NCBI GenBank assembly: GCA_018715495.1
Contig: DVLO01000003.1
Coordinates: forward strand, 1 to 64,000
Source: Candidatus Limihabitans stercoravium
GTDB lineage: Bacteria > Bacillota > Clostridia > Christensenellales > CAG-314
DNA length: 64,000 nt
Reading direction: 5' to 3'
Positions 50,081 to 59,685 of the stretch are shown in pieces (the first letter of the stretch is position 1; each line of letters opens with the position of its first letter). The position numbers and the translations under genes are program-made. The notes under the pieces are model-generated. The model had not been told where the DNA came from, did no database searches, and worked only from the letters and a program-made list of their open reading frames with translations.

Positions 50081-50186
50081 TCTTTTCCCATCCAGACTTT
50101 ACTGTCGGTGCAGGAATTTCACCCGCTCGGCAACCCGAAGGTTGTTCATAGACTTTAACTATCGGTGTGGAATTTCACCACGCCCC
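50081..50186 (-). promoter_or_regulatory. FMN riboswitch (RFN element)
   Basis: The minus strand carries the RFN core: GGGGCGTGGTGAAATTCC at the 5' side, GTGAAATTCCTGCACCGAC in the middle and AAAGTCTGGATGGGAAAAG at the 3' side, all highly conserved. It controls ribU: with FMN the downstream terminator forms and expression stops. Confidence 0.97.
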
Positions 50187-50284
50187 AAAGAATGTAAAAT
50201 ATTTTATTGTAGTCTTTCGACCAAGTAGAGCATATCACACTGCAACTACAATTGCAAGTATTTGAATGCTAATTTTTAAAAAAT

Positions 50285-50941
50285 TTATTCAGCGCCTTCA
50301 ACAATGGCAATGCCGTTACTTGTGCCGATACGTGTTGCACCGCACTTTACCATCTTTTCAGCATCGGCATAGGTACGAACTCCACCGCTTGCCTTAACCT
50401 TCAATCCTGCATCCGCTACAAGAGAGTGCATGATTTCAACAGCGTGTTCCGTTGCTCCGCCCGAACCGAAACCTGTACTTGTCTTGACGAATGTAGCCTT
50501 TGCATTGATGCTTGCTTCACATGCCTTAGCGATCTGTTTGTCGTTCAGATTGCATGTTTCAAGGATGACCTTGACAAGGTTTCCTCCTGCTGCCTTGACA
50601 ACTGCGGCAATTTCCTTTTCAACCTTCTTCCATTCATTGCCTTTAGCCCACGATTGGTTGATTACCATGTCAATTTCGGTAGCGCCGTTTTTAACAGCGT
50701 TCTTGGTTTCGTAAACCTTGGTTGCAGTTGTGTTTTCCCCCAGAGGGAATCCGATTACCGTACACACCTTGACGCCTGTGCCTTCAAGAAGACCTGCGCA
50801 CATCTTGACATATGTAGGATTGACGCAAACCGATGCAAACTTGTTGTCAATTGCTTCCTGGCACAACTGACGAATCTGACTTTTCTTAGCCGGTTTTAAC
50901 AATGTGTGGTCAATCATTGATGCAATTTCGTTTTTCTTCAT
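50285..50941 (-). CDS. deoC: Deoxyribose-phosphate aldolase
   Basis: TIM-barrel aldolase of 218 residues that splits 2-deoxyribose-5-phosphate to glyceraldehyde-3-phosphate and acetaldehyde in deoxynucleoside catabolism. The Schiff-base Lys is K153 in FVKTSTGFGSGGATEH, and the second Lys is K183 in VKASGGVRT. ATG preceded by GGAGGTACCAA. Length normal. Stands alone, with its own extended -10 promoter. Confidence 0.95.
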   Translation of the reverse strand: MKKNEIASMIDHTLLKPAKKSQIRQLCQEAIDNKFASVCVNPTYVKMCAGLLEGTGVKVCTVIGFPLGENTTATKVYETKNAVKNGATEIDMVINQSWAKGNEWKKVEKEIAAVVKAAGGNLVKVILETCNLNDKQIAKACEASINAKATFVKTSTGFGSGGATEHAVEIMHSLVADAGLKVKASGGVRTYADAEKMVKCGATRIGTSNGIAIVEGAE

Positions 50942-50973
50942 TTGGTACCTCCCGATACACTTATTTCCAGTAA

Positions 50974-51002
50974 ATTATACCACACAATGAAATTACAGTC
51001 AA
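50974..51002 (-). promoter_or_regulatory. Promoter of deoC (extended -10)
   Basis: TTGACT (51002-50997) and TATAAT (50979-50974), 17 bases apart, with TGG before the -10. Shares CATTGTGTGGTATAATT with the parE promoter. Confidence 0.75.
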
Positions 51003-51011
51003 TACCCAACC

Positions 51012-51182
51012 TTACAGCTTGTCCAAATCAATTGTCAGCACTTCTTCATCCTGATAAACATATTGTTCGCACCTTGAAGATTTCTTGTTCCTGATATATC
51101 TAACCAGATGGTAAACAAGGTAACCGATGCACACTGCAAGCAATGTAGAGCACACAGTAACAATTGGCAGTATCTGCTGCAT
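51012..51182 (-). CDS. Small membrane protein, 56 aa
   Basis: Start chosen at ATG 51182, where GGAGG lies eight bases upstream; two earlier in-frame ATGs overlap or precede the ribosome-binding site. The protein has one membrane helix (residues 4-28, LPIVTVCSTLLAVCIGYLVYHL), then a basic stretch (RYIRNKKSSR) and an acidic end (DEEVLTIDLDKL). Family not recognised. Its stop codon adjoins the deoC promoter. Confidence 0.6.
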   Translation of the reverse strand: MQQILPIVTVCSTLLAVCIGYLVYHLVRYIRNKKSSRCEQYVYQDEEVLTIDLDKL

Positions 51183-51299
51183 ATTCATCACCTCCGCCCA
51201 CAATGTACATCTGCAGGTATGTAACTAAATGTAAAAAAAGTGCATAAAAAGTCTAGAATTACCTAAACTAACTGCAAATACGCCACAAGGAGAAAATAG

Positions 51300-51731
51300 A
51301 TGAAGAAATTACTGATGATGTTTACGCTGATTGCACTGTTTGTCGCAGTCTGTCCCGTGACGGCAAATGCGGACACAGACATTTCCAAACAGATTGCCGA
51401 ACTGGACGGAGTAAAAAAAGCGGAAGTCTTGCAATACGGAAAAATCTGTGTTGTTGCTGTGGACACCGACAATGTAAATACAAAAAGTCAGTTTGTGCAA
51501 CTTAAATCACAGATTGAAGAACTTGTAAAGAGCAAGACTGACGCACAGACGGTAATTGTTACAAGCAATGTAAAAGTTTACCGTGAGATAGTCAAGATCA
51601 ACAACATGCCGCAGGATAAAAAGCAACAATATATTGAGGATCTTCTTGACAAACTGAGCAGAATCCCAACACCGTTGCCTTACTTCCCGACAGACAGACT
51701 GCCTCTGCCAAAGACTAGTACGCAACCGTAA
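51300..51731 (+). CDS. Secreted YhcN/YlaJ-like protein, 143 aa
   Basis: Signal peptide at 1-24 (MKKLLMMFTLIALFVAVCPVTANA). The body holds an ISKQIAELDGVKKAEVLQYGKICVVAVDT segment typical of YhcN/YlaJ (sporulation lipoprotein) domains, then VKSKTDAQTVIVTSNVKVYREI, a helix and a Pro-rich tail. The usual lipobox Cys is missing at the cleavage site (VTANAD), so it is probably released or held non-covalently. AAGGAG upstream. Its presence hints at a spore-forming ancestry. Confidence 0.7.
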   Translation: MKKLLMMFTLIALFVAVCPVTANADTDISKQIAELDGVKKAEVLQYGKICVVAVDTDNVNTKSQFVQLKSQIEELVKSKTDAQTVIVTSNVKVYREIVKINNMPQDKKQQYIEDLLDKLSRIPTPLPYFPTDRLPLPKTSTQP

Positions 51732-51736
51732 ATTGT

Positions 51737-51778
51737 AAAAAAAAAGCAACTCTGTAATAAGCAGAGTTGCTTTAATTT
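51737..51778. terminator. Bidirectional terminator between the YhcN-like gene and pepF
   Basis: AGCAACTCTG and CAGAGTTGCT with A-run before and TTTAATTTTT after. On the minus strand a long T-run follows, so it serves both convergent genes. Confidence 0.9.
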
Positions 51779-51808
51779 TTATATGACGTTACACAAAAAT
51801 CGGCACAA

Positions 51809-53485
51809 TTACAGATCAAGAATCTTTTCAATTGCTTCTACTACAATCTTGAAAGACTTTTCTTCAAACGGACTGTACAAGTCACATTCTTTTAAAAGAT
51901 CAACGAAAGACTTCGTTCCGCCCAGACTTACAAACTTGACGTACTTGTCAAATGTAGCCTTGTAGTCCTTTTGCGACAATGCAAGGAACTGCAATGCCGT
52001 AAACTGCGCAAGACAGTAGTCAATGTAGTAGAAAGGACTTTCGAAAATGTGTGCCTGACGCTGCCATCTTCTTCCCTTTTCGATACCCGGAAGACCTTCG
52101 GTACTCATGTAAGGAATGAATTGCTTTTCCATCATGTTGAACATGTCGTTGCGCTGTGACGGTGTCATTGTAGGATTGTCGTAGCAGTTCTGTTGGAAGT
52201 AGTCAACAATTGTTCCGTAAGGAATGAATGTTACAGCACTACCGATGTGGTAGAACTTGTAGGCTTCCGTTCTGTCCTTAAAGAACTTGTCAATCCAGGG
52301 ATAAGCCAGAAATTCCATAGACATAGAGTGCACTTCAGCTGTTTCCATGGAAATGCTGGACAAGAAACTGCTTTCAATGTCAAATTCCTTGTACGCTTCG
52401 AAAGCGTGACCGAATTCATGCGTCAACACGTCGATATCACCTGCCGAACCATTGAAGTTGGACAGAATAAAGGGCAACTTGTATTTGGGCAATGTTGTGC
52501 AGTAACCGCCGCCCCACTTACCTTCACGACTCATGTAGTCGAAACATTCGCTTTCAACCATCAGATCAAACAGCTTGCCTGTTTCTTCCGACATTTCGTT
52601 GTACATGTTGGACGCTTCTTTAAAGATTTCTTCCGCACTGCCGTAAGGCTTAGGTTCCTGTTCGGTGAACACATTGAAATCGTACAGGAATTGCTTGTCC
52701 CAACCCATTTTGTCGGCAACCTTTTTGCGAATCTTTACTGTCAATGGAACAATGTATTTTTCAACGTTCTTTCTGAACTTAGCAATGTCCTGCTTGTTGT
52801 AGCAGTTGCGTTGCATCTGCATGTATCCAAGAGGTGAGAAGTTTTCAAATCCCATCTTTTGTCCCATGCGTGTACGAATCTTTACAAGGTTGTCGTAGAT
52901 TTCGTCCAGTTTTTCGCCCTTTTCTACCAGCACTTCACCAAGTTTCATGTAAGCCTGTTTTCTTGTTTCTCTGTCAGGAACGCCGTAGTACTTGGCAAGT
53001 CCGCTCAAAGGCAACTTTTCGCCGTTGAAATCCACCACAACGTTACTCATGAGATTGGTGTAAGCTGTAACCAGTTTGTTTTGTTCGATCTTGTCTTCAA
53101 CAATCAACGGACTGTTGCTGTCTGTCTGCAATTGAAGGTTGGTAAACATTACACTTGGAAAAATCTTTTCCAACTGCGGACGGAACTTACTTGTCAGATA
53201 ACACTTGGCAACTTCAGCACTGTGAAGATTGATTTCAGGCAACACTTCATCAAGATAATTGCGTTCTTCGGTGTAGAATTCGTTGCGTGTATCCTGTGTA
53301 TAACGAATATCTGCAAGCGAAATGTTTGTAAACAAGTCAATTGCAAATTCCTTGTACTGTTCATGCACGGACATAAATTCTTCAAGTGTGGATGCACTGT
53401 CAAGGTCGTGCTTGAACTTCTTGAGACTGCTGATAACTTCTTCCTTTTGCGGTCTTGTGTAGACCAGCTGTGAAACTTTCACCAT
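51809..53485 (-). CDS. pepF: M3-family oligoendopeptidase (PepF-like)
   Basis: Cytoplasmic zinc metallopeptidase of 558 residues that digests short peptides. The active site HEFGH is at 356-360, with the downstream Glu in SISMETAEVHSMSMEFL as third zinc ligand. The N-terminal helical region and the C-terminal HIFESPFYYIDYCLAQ block are normal for M3. AAAGGAGAG ribosome-binding site. It follows the hydrolase gene by 13 bases and is the last gene of the SDR-hydrolase-pepF operon. Confidence 0.92.
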   Translation of the reverse strand: MVKVSQLVYTRPQKEEVISSLKKFKHDLDSASTLEEFMSVHEQYKEFAIDLFTNISLADIRYTQDTRNEFYTEERNYLDEVLPEINLHSAEVAKCYLTSKFRPQLEKIFPSVMFTNLQLQTDSNSPLIVEDKIEQNKLVTAYTNLMSNVVVDFNGEKLPLSGLAKYYGVPDRETRKQAYMKLGEVLVEKGEKLDEIYDNLVKIRTRMGQKMGFENFSPLGYMQMQRNCYNKQDIAKFRKNVEKYIVPLTVKIRKKVADKMGWDKQFLYDFNVFTEQEPKPYGSAEEIFKEASNMYNEMSEETGKLFDLMVESECFDYMSREGKWGGGYCTTLPKYKLPFILSNFNGSAGDIDVLTHEFGHAFEAYKEFDIESSFLSSISMETAEVHSMSMEFLAYPWIDKFFKDRTEAYKFYHIGSAVTFIPYGTIVDYFQQNCYDNPTMTPSQRNDMFNMMEKQFIPYMSTEGLPGIEKGRRWQRQAHIFESPFYYIDYCLAQFTALQFLALSQKDYKATFDKYVKFVSLGGTKSFVDLLKECDLYSPFEEKSFKIVVEAIEKILDL

Positions 53486-53498
53486 AGTATTCTCTCCT

Positions 53499-54449
53499 TT
53501 AATAACTGATTTTCTCTATACGTTGTACAAATTTTGTTACTTCTTCAATGTATCTCTTACTGTCGGTATAGTAGCTTGATGCGTGTTTAGCATTGGGAAA
53601 TTCCACATACAGACTGTTGCTGTTTCTTGCTTCCCTTGCCATGTTGCGGCTGTGATAGGGCGGAATAAATGTATCGACATCACCGTGTATGAACATGATG
53701 GGAATATCTGTGTTTCTTACCGCTTCGATTGGATTGACTGTTCTCAAATCGTAGCCGTACTTCTTGCCGAACATACAGGTTATGGCAACCAGCAACGAAA
53801 GAGGATAGATTGTCTTACCTTTCATCAGATCGCCGTAAAGCTGTCTGCTGTCAGAAAACGGACAGTCTGCAACAACAAGATCAATGTCACTGCGCACTGC
53901 CGTTTCTAGCAGCACGGTTGCAGCCCCCATTGATTCACCGTGTAATGCAAGGAAACAATCCTTGCCGTATCTGTTGCGTGCAAAATCCACCACAAGGGAC
54001 AAATCCAGTTTTTCCAGTTGTCCCAATGTGTCGAACTTGCCGTCAGAATCACCAAAATATCTGCTGTCGTACATCACAACATTGTAACCCAAGTTATAGA
54101 AAATATCTGCATACTTGTAGGAATGTATCAGGTTAGCTGTATGTCCATGTACTACAATTGCAACCTTAGCCCTTCCTGTACAGTTGGGATTGTCTATGTA
54201 AACTCCTCTCAACGTCAACTTGTCTGCCGTAGTTACGGTAAACGGCTGTGCATTCCACTGCTTTTCAAGTTTTTCGAAATCCAACTTGGTATCTCTAATC
54301 TGCTGTGGACGTGACATGTCGTGAGTACGCCACTTGGCAACAGGTTTTATAATCTTCAGCAATACGCCGTACCCGATAACTAAAGCACCTGCAAAATACA
54401 GCACTACAAGTACACCTAACGTAATCAAAACAATGTAATACCACTGCAT
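53499..54449 (-). CDS. Membrane-anchored alpha/beta hydrolase
   Basis: 316 residues. An N-terminal membrane helix (WYYIVLITLGVLVVLYFAGALVIGYG, 3-28) is followed by an alpha/beta hydrolase domain of the DUF1749/BEM46-like type, with VVHGHTANLIHSYKYADIF, nucleophile elbow LHGESMGAATVL near residue 175, the Asp in IHGDVDTFIPP, and the His in NAKHASSYY. GGAGG upstream. The SDR gene ends four bases earlier. Substrate unknown. Confidence 0.85.
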   Translation of the reverse strand: MQWYYIVLITLGVLVVLYFAGALVIGYGVLLKIIKPVAKWRTHDMSRPQQIRDTKLDFEKLEKQWNAQPFTVTTADKLTLRGVYIDNPNCTGRAKVAIVVHGHTANLIHSYKYADIFYNLGYNVVMYDSRYFGDSDGKFDTLGQLEKLDLSLVVDFARNRYGKDCFLALHGESMGAATVLLETAVRSDIDLVVADCPFSDSRQLYGDLMKGKTIYPLSLLVAITCMFGKKYGYDLRTVNPIEAVRNTDIPIMFIHGDVDTFIPPYHSRNMAREARNSNSLYVEFPNAKHASSYYTDSKRYIEEVTKFVQRIEKISY

Positions 54450-54453
54450 AACA

Positions 54454-55161
54454 TCAGCCTCCGAAATTTACAATATTACCGCTTTCATCACTTTCTGCAA
54501 CTTCCAGTATCTTTTGGGCAACGCTCACGGCATCAAGTATGGGAATCCCGAACTTCTTGGAAAATTCCTCTTTGTCCTCAATGGAAAGATTTGCCGTCAT
54601 TTCCGTTTCCACAATGGGCGGACACACGCAATTTACGTTTATTCCACAGTCGTTCAATTCCTCATGCAACGACAACGTCAGACCAACAATTGCGAACTTG
54701 CTCATTGAATAAACGCTTTCACAACTTGCACCACGAAGTCCCCATACGGAAGAAATGTTGACAATACTGCCCTGCATCCTTTCTAAAAACAACTTAGTTG
54801 CTTCCCTGGATACTAAAAATGCACCCTTACAATTGACTCCCATTACACGTTCGAACTGACTGTCAGTCGTATCCTGAATCTGTCTGTACAGAGCAACGCC
54901 TGCGTTGTTTACCACAACGTCAAGTTTCTTGTAAAACCTCTTGATGTGGCAAAACATCTTTTCCACCTGGCTGCTGTCCGACACGTCCGCCTGAAAGATG
55001 TGGACGTCAAGTCCACGGGACACCATTTCGTCACGCAGCGCCACCGCTTTGTCATGAGATTTGTTGTAGTTGGCAATTACCGTGTAGCCTTTTTCGGCAA
55101 ATGCCCTTACTGTTTCGGCACCTATACCACGGGATGCGCCTGTAATTAGAACGGTTTTCAT
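54454..55161 (-). CDS. Short-chain dehydrogenase/reductase (FabG-like)
   Basis: NAD(P)H-dependent oxidoreductase of 235 residues. Cofactor motif TGASRGIGAET is near residues 7-17, NNAGVA is near 85, the catalytic Ser in NISSVWG, and Tyr and Lys in YSMSKFAIVG. It is FabG-type by length but not in a fatty-acid cluster. The ATG at 55161 has no ribosome-binding site. A TATAAT box ends six bases before it, so the message is probably leaderless. First gene of an operon with a hydrolase and pepF. Confidence 0.88.
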   Translation of the reverse strand: MKTVLITGASRGIGAETVRAFAEKGYTVIANYNKSHDKAVALRDEMVSRGLDVHIFQADVSDSSQVEKMFCHIKRFYKKLDVVVNNAGVALYRQIQDTTDSQFERVMGVNCKGAFLVSREATKLFLERMQGSIVNISSVWGLRGASCESVYSMSKFAIVGLTLSLHEELNDCGINVNCVCPPIVETEMTANLSIEDKEEFSKKFGIPILDAVSVAQKILEVAESDESGNIVNFGG

Positions 55162-55167
55162 TTTTAT

Positions 55168-55197
55168 ATTATACAACAAATCCGCAGTAAATGTAAA
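55168..55197 (-). promoter_or_regulatory. Promoter of the SDR operon (leaderless arrangement)
   Basis: TTTACA (55197-55192) and TATAAT (55173-55168) with an 18-base spacer. Six bases separate the -10 from the ATG, so the predicted start point falls on the ATG. Confidence 0.7.
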
Positions 55198-55216
55198 TAC
55201 CTTTTTTCAGCCGATG

Positions 55217-57100
55217 TCACTGCAATTCCACGGATAGTTGTTCCCACTCCTCCATTGCCTGTTGATACTTTTGCTGTACTTGTTCAAGTTGTTTGAATGT
55301 CTCTTTGTACTGACTGTAATCGGAAGCCTGCAATACAAGTTGTTCGTTGAGTTGCTTTTCCTGTTCTTCCAGTTCAACAATCAGCTGTTCTACCTGTTTG
55401 AGTCTGTTTTTCAGATTAGTTTCCAACGCACGCTGTTTGGCAGATCGGTAGTTGCCCTGTTGCTGAACAACCGGCTTGACAGCTGCAGCCTGTTGCTGTT
55501 GTTTCTTGGTTTCCGAAAGGTAACTGTCGTAGTTGCCAATGTACTCAGTGACTTTTCCGTCACTCAACACGTCTACCTTACCTGCAATCTTGTTGATGAA
55601 ATATCTGTCGTGAGAAACGAAAAGTAATGTGCCCTGGTAATCAATCAATGCTTGTTCAAGAGCCTCACGTGACGACAAATCAAGGTGGTTTGTAGGTTCG
55701 TCCAGCACAAGGAAATTGTTGTCTTTAGCCATCAGCATTGCAAGAGCAAGTCTTGCCCTCTCACCGCCCGAAAGATCGCCAACACGCTTGTCAATGTCTT
55801 CCGCTCCCAGTCTTACTAACGCAAGCAGGCTGCGAACTTCCGTCTGACTCATTCGTGTGTTGTCAAACCACAACTGATCAAGCACACGCAAATGCGGTTG
55901 AAGATTCAGGTTTTCCTGGTCGTAAAATCCCATTCGGACATTGCCACCGCACACAATCTTGCCGCCACTCATGGCAATTCCGCCCCCTATACGACGCAGC
56001 AGCGTTGATTTACCTGTACCGTTCAATCCGATCAATGCGACCTTTTCGCCCCTTGTGACGTTTAAATACAGGTTGTCAAGCACCTTTCTGTCGCCGAAAC
56101 TAACAGTAAGTCCCTTAACAGTCAACACGTCTTTTACAGGATTAGTAGTAAATTCAAACTTGAAAACGGGCGGCTGACCGTCACGGGCAACAACCTTTAC
56201 CGGCTGTATCTTTTCCAACTGCTTTTCACGGGATTTAGCCATGTTCGCAGTGGACGCACGTGCCTTGTTGCGTGCAATGTAATCGGTCAACTTGTCAATT
56301 TCCTTCTGTTGTTTTTCCGCCTGTCTTTCAAGTGTGATACGTCTTGCGTTCTTCTGTTGAACAAAAGATGTGTAGTTTCCGTTGTAACTGAACAATCCGT
56401 CGTTAGCGTCCCAGATGTGATTGCACAGACGGTCAAGGAAAAATCTGTCGTGAGAAACAACTACAAAAGCTGACTTGCTTTGACTCAAGAAGTCTTCCAA
56501 CCAATCCAGCGTCTTGTAGTCAAGATGGTTTGTCGGTTCGTCCAACACCATGAGGTCAGGACGGCTGAGCAGCAATTTACACAATGCTACCTTGGTCTTT
56601 TCGCCCCCTGACAGAGTATCTACCACACTGTCACGGAATTTCTGAAGTCCCATTCCGTTGATGACTGTTGCTACCTTGACATCAACGTCGTAGGCTTCCT
56701 GAGCGTTGGCAAGGTCAAGCAGACGTTGGTACTTTTCCGACAATGTGCGCAACTCATCCCCTTGCGCTACTGCAAGGCGATTGCTGACGTTGTGTATATC
56801 GTCCAGTGTTTTCTTACAGTGTGCAAATACGCTTGACAATTCATTGTAGACAGTATTACTGGATACGAAGTCGGCATTTTGTTTAAAATACCCTATTGTA
56901 AGATTGCTTTTTCTAAAAACTTCGCCCTCTTTCAATTGGTACACCGAACAAATGCAATTGAGCAAGGTACTCTTGCCGATACCATTGTCCCCTACAAGAC
57001 CGATTCTATCCCCTTCGTTTATTTCAAGATTGACTTCGGAGAATATCGGGTTTTGCGTGTCGCCAAAATGAAATGTGGCGTTTTTCAATTGTAGTAACAT
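55217..57100 (-). CDS. ABC-F family ATPase
   Basis: Soluble protein of 627 residues with two ABC domains and no membrane part. The first Walker A is GDNGIGKST (37-45) and signature LSGGEKTKVAL; the second is GLNGTGKST and LSGGERARLAL. A basic linker of about 80 residues between them (KNARRITLERQAEKQQKEIDKL) is the P-site tRNA interaction motif region. A C-terminal coiled coil ends it (about 545-627). ABC-F proteins act on ribosomes in translation; resistance or housekeeping roles cannot be separated here. GGAGTTGCA ribosome-binding site. Confidence 0.93.
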   Translation of the reverse strand: MLLQLKNATFHFGDTQNPIFSEVNLEINEGDRIGLVGDNGIGKSTLLNCICSVYQLKEGEVFRKSNLTIGYFKQNADFVSSNTVYNELSSVFAHCKKTLDDIHNVSNRLAVAQGDELRTLSEKYQRLLDLANAQEAYDVDVKVATVINGMGLQKFRDSVVDTLSGGEKTKVALCKLLLSRPDLMVLDEPTNHLDYKTLDWLEDFLSQSKSAFVVVSHDRFFLDRLCNHIWDANDGLFSYNGNYTSFVQQKNARRITLERQAEKQQKEIDKLTDYIARNKARASTANMAKSREKQLEKIQPVKVVARDGQPPVFKFEFTTNPVKDVLTVKGLTVSFGDRKVLDNLYLNVTRGEKVALIGLNGTGKSTLLRRIGGGIAMSGGKIVCGGNVRMGFYDQENLNLQPHLRVLDQLWFDNTRMSQTEVRSLLALVRLGAEDIDKRVGDLSGGERARLALAMLMAKDNNFLVLDEPTNHLDLSSREALEQALIDYQGTLLFVSHDRYFINKIAGKVDVLSDGKVTEYIGNYDSYLSETKKQQQQAAAVKPVVQQQGNYRSAKQRALETNLKNRLKQVEQLIVELEEQEKQLNEQLVLQASDYSQYKETFKQLEQVQQKYQQAMEEWEQLSVELQ

Positions 57101-57112
57101 TGCAACTCCGTT

Positions 57113-57152
57113 TAAAAAACAACCTACGTACCTTAAAAAACAGGTACGCAGG
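57113..57152 (-). terminator. Terminator of the pgi-hisS-ATPase operon
   Basis: CCTGCGTACC and GGTACGTAGG pair on the minus strand and are followed by TTGTTTTTT. It lies just after the P-type ATPase and before the ABC-F start. Confidence 0.8.
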
Positions 57153-57165
57153 TGAATTTTTAAAA

Positions 57166-59685
57166 TTAACTTTTTTGTTCTGCCCTGCGTTTGTTGAGTT
57201 TAGGCAAACGTATGGAAAACAATCCGAATGTGATTGTTGTAAGAGGCCAGATTGTAACGATCTCCAGTGCAAGCAACAGCCATTCGGAAAGATCAAGGTC
57301 TGTTTCGTAATGCCAGAAGTCAGGGAACAGCACAATTGCAAACAGCACTACCACTGTAACGCAACCGAACATGATGCTGCGCCAACCGTTGAATGGTTTA
57401 CATGCCTGCCACAGTGAGGACAAGCCGCCAACTGTGTAGGTCAATGCAATCAATGTTGACAATGTCAACAGAGACATGTCTGTCATTACAGTTTGTCGCA
57501 TTACGTAAATGGAAACAGTACCGATGATGAATGTCAATGCACTGGGCATCGCACGGCGCATGACGTTGGCAAGGAAATTGCCTCTGATGATTTCATGATT
57601 GGGTTGCAATGCCAACAGCGTTGTGGGAATACCGACAATCACTGTTTCAAGCAACATTATCTGAATACTCTCAAAAGGCGTAGGCATTACAATGTTGAAC
57701 GCCATGTTGCACACAATGAGCATCAGGTTTATGAAGATGATGTAGATGGTCTTCATGAAGTACATTGATGTTGCACTCTGAATGTTGTTTACCACCCTTC
57801 TTCCTTCGGCAACGACGTCTTTTAATGCGGAAAAACTGTCGTTCATGAGTATTAAATGAGCAACGTTTCTTGCCGCATCACTACCGCCGGCAAGACTGAT
57901 AGAACAGTCCGACTGCTTCATTGCAAGAATGTCGTTTACACCGTCACCCGTCATTGCAACTGTCTTGCCACTGTTCTTCAATGCCTTGACAAGAAGTGCC
58001 TTCTGGTCGGGACTTACACGTCCGAACACAGTGTACTGCGTTGCACACTTCAATACTTCATCGTCACTCAATCCTTCAAGACTGATGTAGCGATCGGCGT
58101 TTTCTATACCGACACGGTTTGCAATAAATGAAACAGTCATTGGGTTGTCACCGCTGATAACCTTGACTTCAACGTTGTTTTTCTTAAACCACTTGATTGT
58201 GTCTTCGGCGTCCTTACGTATTGTATCTTCCATTACAATGACAGCAATGGGACGACGGACTGTTGGCAACTTACTTTCTTCCAGAATACCCATTGTAGAA
58301 TGAGCAAGCAACAACACACGCAATCCCTGTTCGGCGTATTTCTTCACAAGGTCGTCCACACGACTGTTTGGTGTACACAATACAAATTCTGGAGCACCAA
58401 GGAAATACGTTCCGTTACCCTTAAATGTAACTGCAGACAACTTGCGTTGACTGTTGAATGGAAGATTGGTAACACTTTCCAACTGCGGTTGTCGTGGAGA
58501 ACCGAAAAACTTCTTCAACGCCTTGCCTGTCATGTTGTTTTCTTTCAGCGCACTGTTCATGCTACCGACAATTTCCTTGATGGTAAGAGGATTGTTGCCC
58601 GTTCTTAGGTCAATACATTCTACCACACGCATGGTACCGTCGGTGATTGTGCCTGTCTTGTCCAGACACAAACAGTCAACACGGGCAAGCATTTCGATAC
58701 AGTACAATTCCTGCACCATTGTCTTACGCTTTGCCAACCTGATGAAAGAAACCGCCAGCGCAACACTAGTCAACAGGAATGGACCTGCAGGAATCATTGA
58801 AATGATTGAACCTGCCGTCTTGTTGAGTGTCGCTATAAACACATCCTGTCCTACGGGCGGATGCTGAGAAAATGCCTTGTAGTTTATCATCCACAGACAT
58901 GCTGTGGTCGGTATGATGATGACTGCAACAAACACCAGCACTTTTTTCAACGAACCAAGAATCTGCGAATTGGGTTTCTTGTACTGTTTGGCCTGACCGG
59001 TTAGACTGGAAATGTAGTTGAACTTTCCCACCTTGTCAACCTTGGCACTGCATTTGCCAGACACAACGAAACTGCCTGCAAAAAGAGTGTCTCCCGCACG
59101 CTTGGTCACTGCTTCGCTTTCGCCCGTAAGGATAGATTCGTTTACTTCCACCATTCCGTCAACAACAACGCTGTCCGCACTGATCTGCGCTCCGTTCTCC
59201 ACCAACATGATGTCGTCAAGCACCAACTGATCAACGGAAATTTCCTGCCGCTTGCCATCACGTATCACTGTAACCTTGGGCACTGTCACAAGATTGAGTT
59301 TATCCAGCGTCTTTTTCGCCTTCAATTCCTGAATGATGGCAATTGCAGTGTTTACAACAATGATAAGTATAAACATACTGTTGCTGAACTGCTTATAGGC
59401 AATCAACACAGATGCAATGATGATGTAAATGATGTTGAAAAATGTGAAGATGTTGCCAAATACAATCTTTGCAACGCTCTTACCCTTTTTGGCAGTGTCA
59501 ATGTTGACGTAGCCTTCTTCAATACGGCTGTCCACCTGTTCGGATGTAAGACCGCTACTTGCAGGCACGTCAAAGCGTTCCGCAACGGAAATGTCGGGAA
59601 TACTGCGCAACTTCTTGATATTTACAACAACAGCCTGATTGTCAGGCTGTGTGTTGTCAGTGATGTTTGTTTGTTTTTTTGTCAA
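57166..59685 (-). CDS. Cation-translocating P-type ATPase (CtpE-like)
   Basis: 839-residue ion pump. The phosphorylated Asp is D342 in LDKTGT, with TGES (187-190) in the actuator domain and TGDGVNDILAMKQSD in the P domain. Membrane helix M4 reads MIPAGPFLLTS (about 297-307), with Pro but not the PEGLP of calcium pumps, similar to the CtpE/lactobacillal group. The transported ion is therefore uncertain. The start is a TTG overlapping the hisS stop as TTGA, so the translation is probably coupled. About eight to ten membrane helices. Confidence 0.85.
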   Translation of the reverse strand: MTKKQTNITDNTQPDNQAVVVNIKKLRSIPDISVAERFDVPASSGLTSEQVDSRIEEGYVNIDTAKKGKSVAKIVFGNIFTFFNIIYIIIASVLIAYKQFSNSMFILIIVVNTAIAIIQELKAKKTLDKLNLVTVPKVTVIRDGKRQEISVDQLVLDDIMLVENGAQISADSVVVDGMVEVNESILTGESEAVTKRAGDTLFAGSFVVSGKCSAKVDKVGKFNYISSLTGQAKQYKKPNSQILGSLKKVLVFVAVIIIPTTACLWMINYKAFSQHPPVGQDVFIATLNKTAGSIISMIPAGPFLLTSVALAVSFIRLAKRKTMVQELYCIEMLARVDCLCLDKTGTITDGTMRVVECIDLRTGNNPLTIKEIVGSMNSALKENNMTGKALKKFFGSPRQPQLESVTNLPFNSQRKLSAVTFKGNGTYFLGAPEFVLCTPNSRVDDLVKKYAEQGLRVLLLAHSTMGILEESKLPTVRRPIAVIVMEDTIRKDAEDTIKWFKKNNVEVKVISGDNPMTVSFIANRVGIENADRYISLEGLSDDEVLKCATQYTVFGRVSPDQKALLVKALKNSGKTVAMTGDGVNDILAMKQSDCSISLAGGSDAARNVAHLILMNDSFSALKDVVAEGRRVVNNIQSATSMYFMKTIYIIFINLMLIVCNMAFNIVMPTPFESIQIMLLETVIVGIPTTLLALQPNHEIIRGNFLANVMRRAMPSALTFIIGTVSIYVMRQTVMTDMSLLTLSTLIALTYTVGGLSSLWQACKPFNGWRSIMFGCVTVVVLFAIVLFPDFWHYETDLDLSEWLLLALEIVTIWPLTTITFGLFSIRLPKLNKRRAEQKS

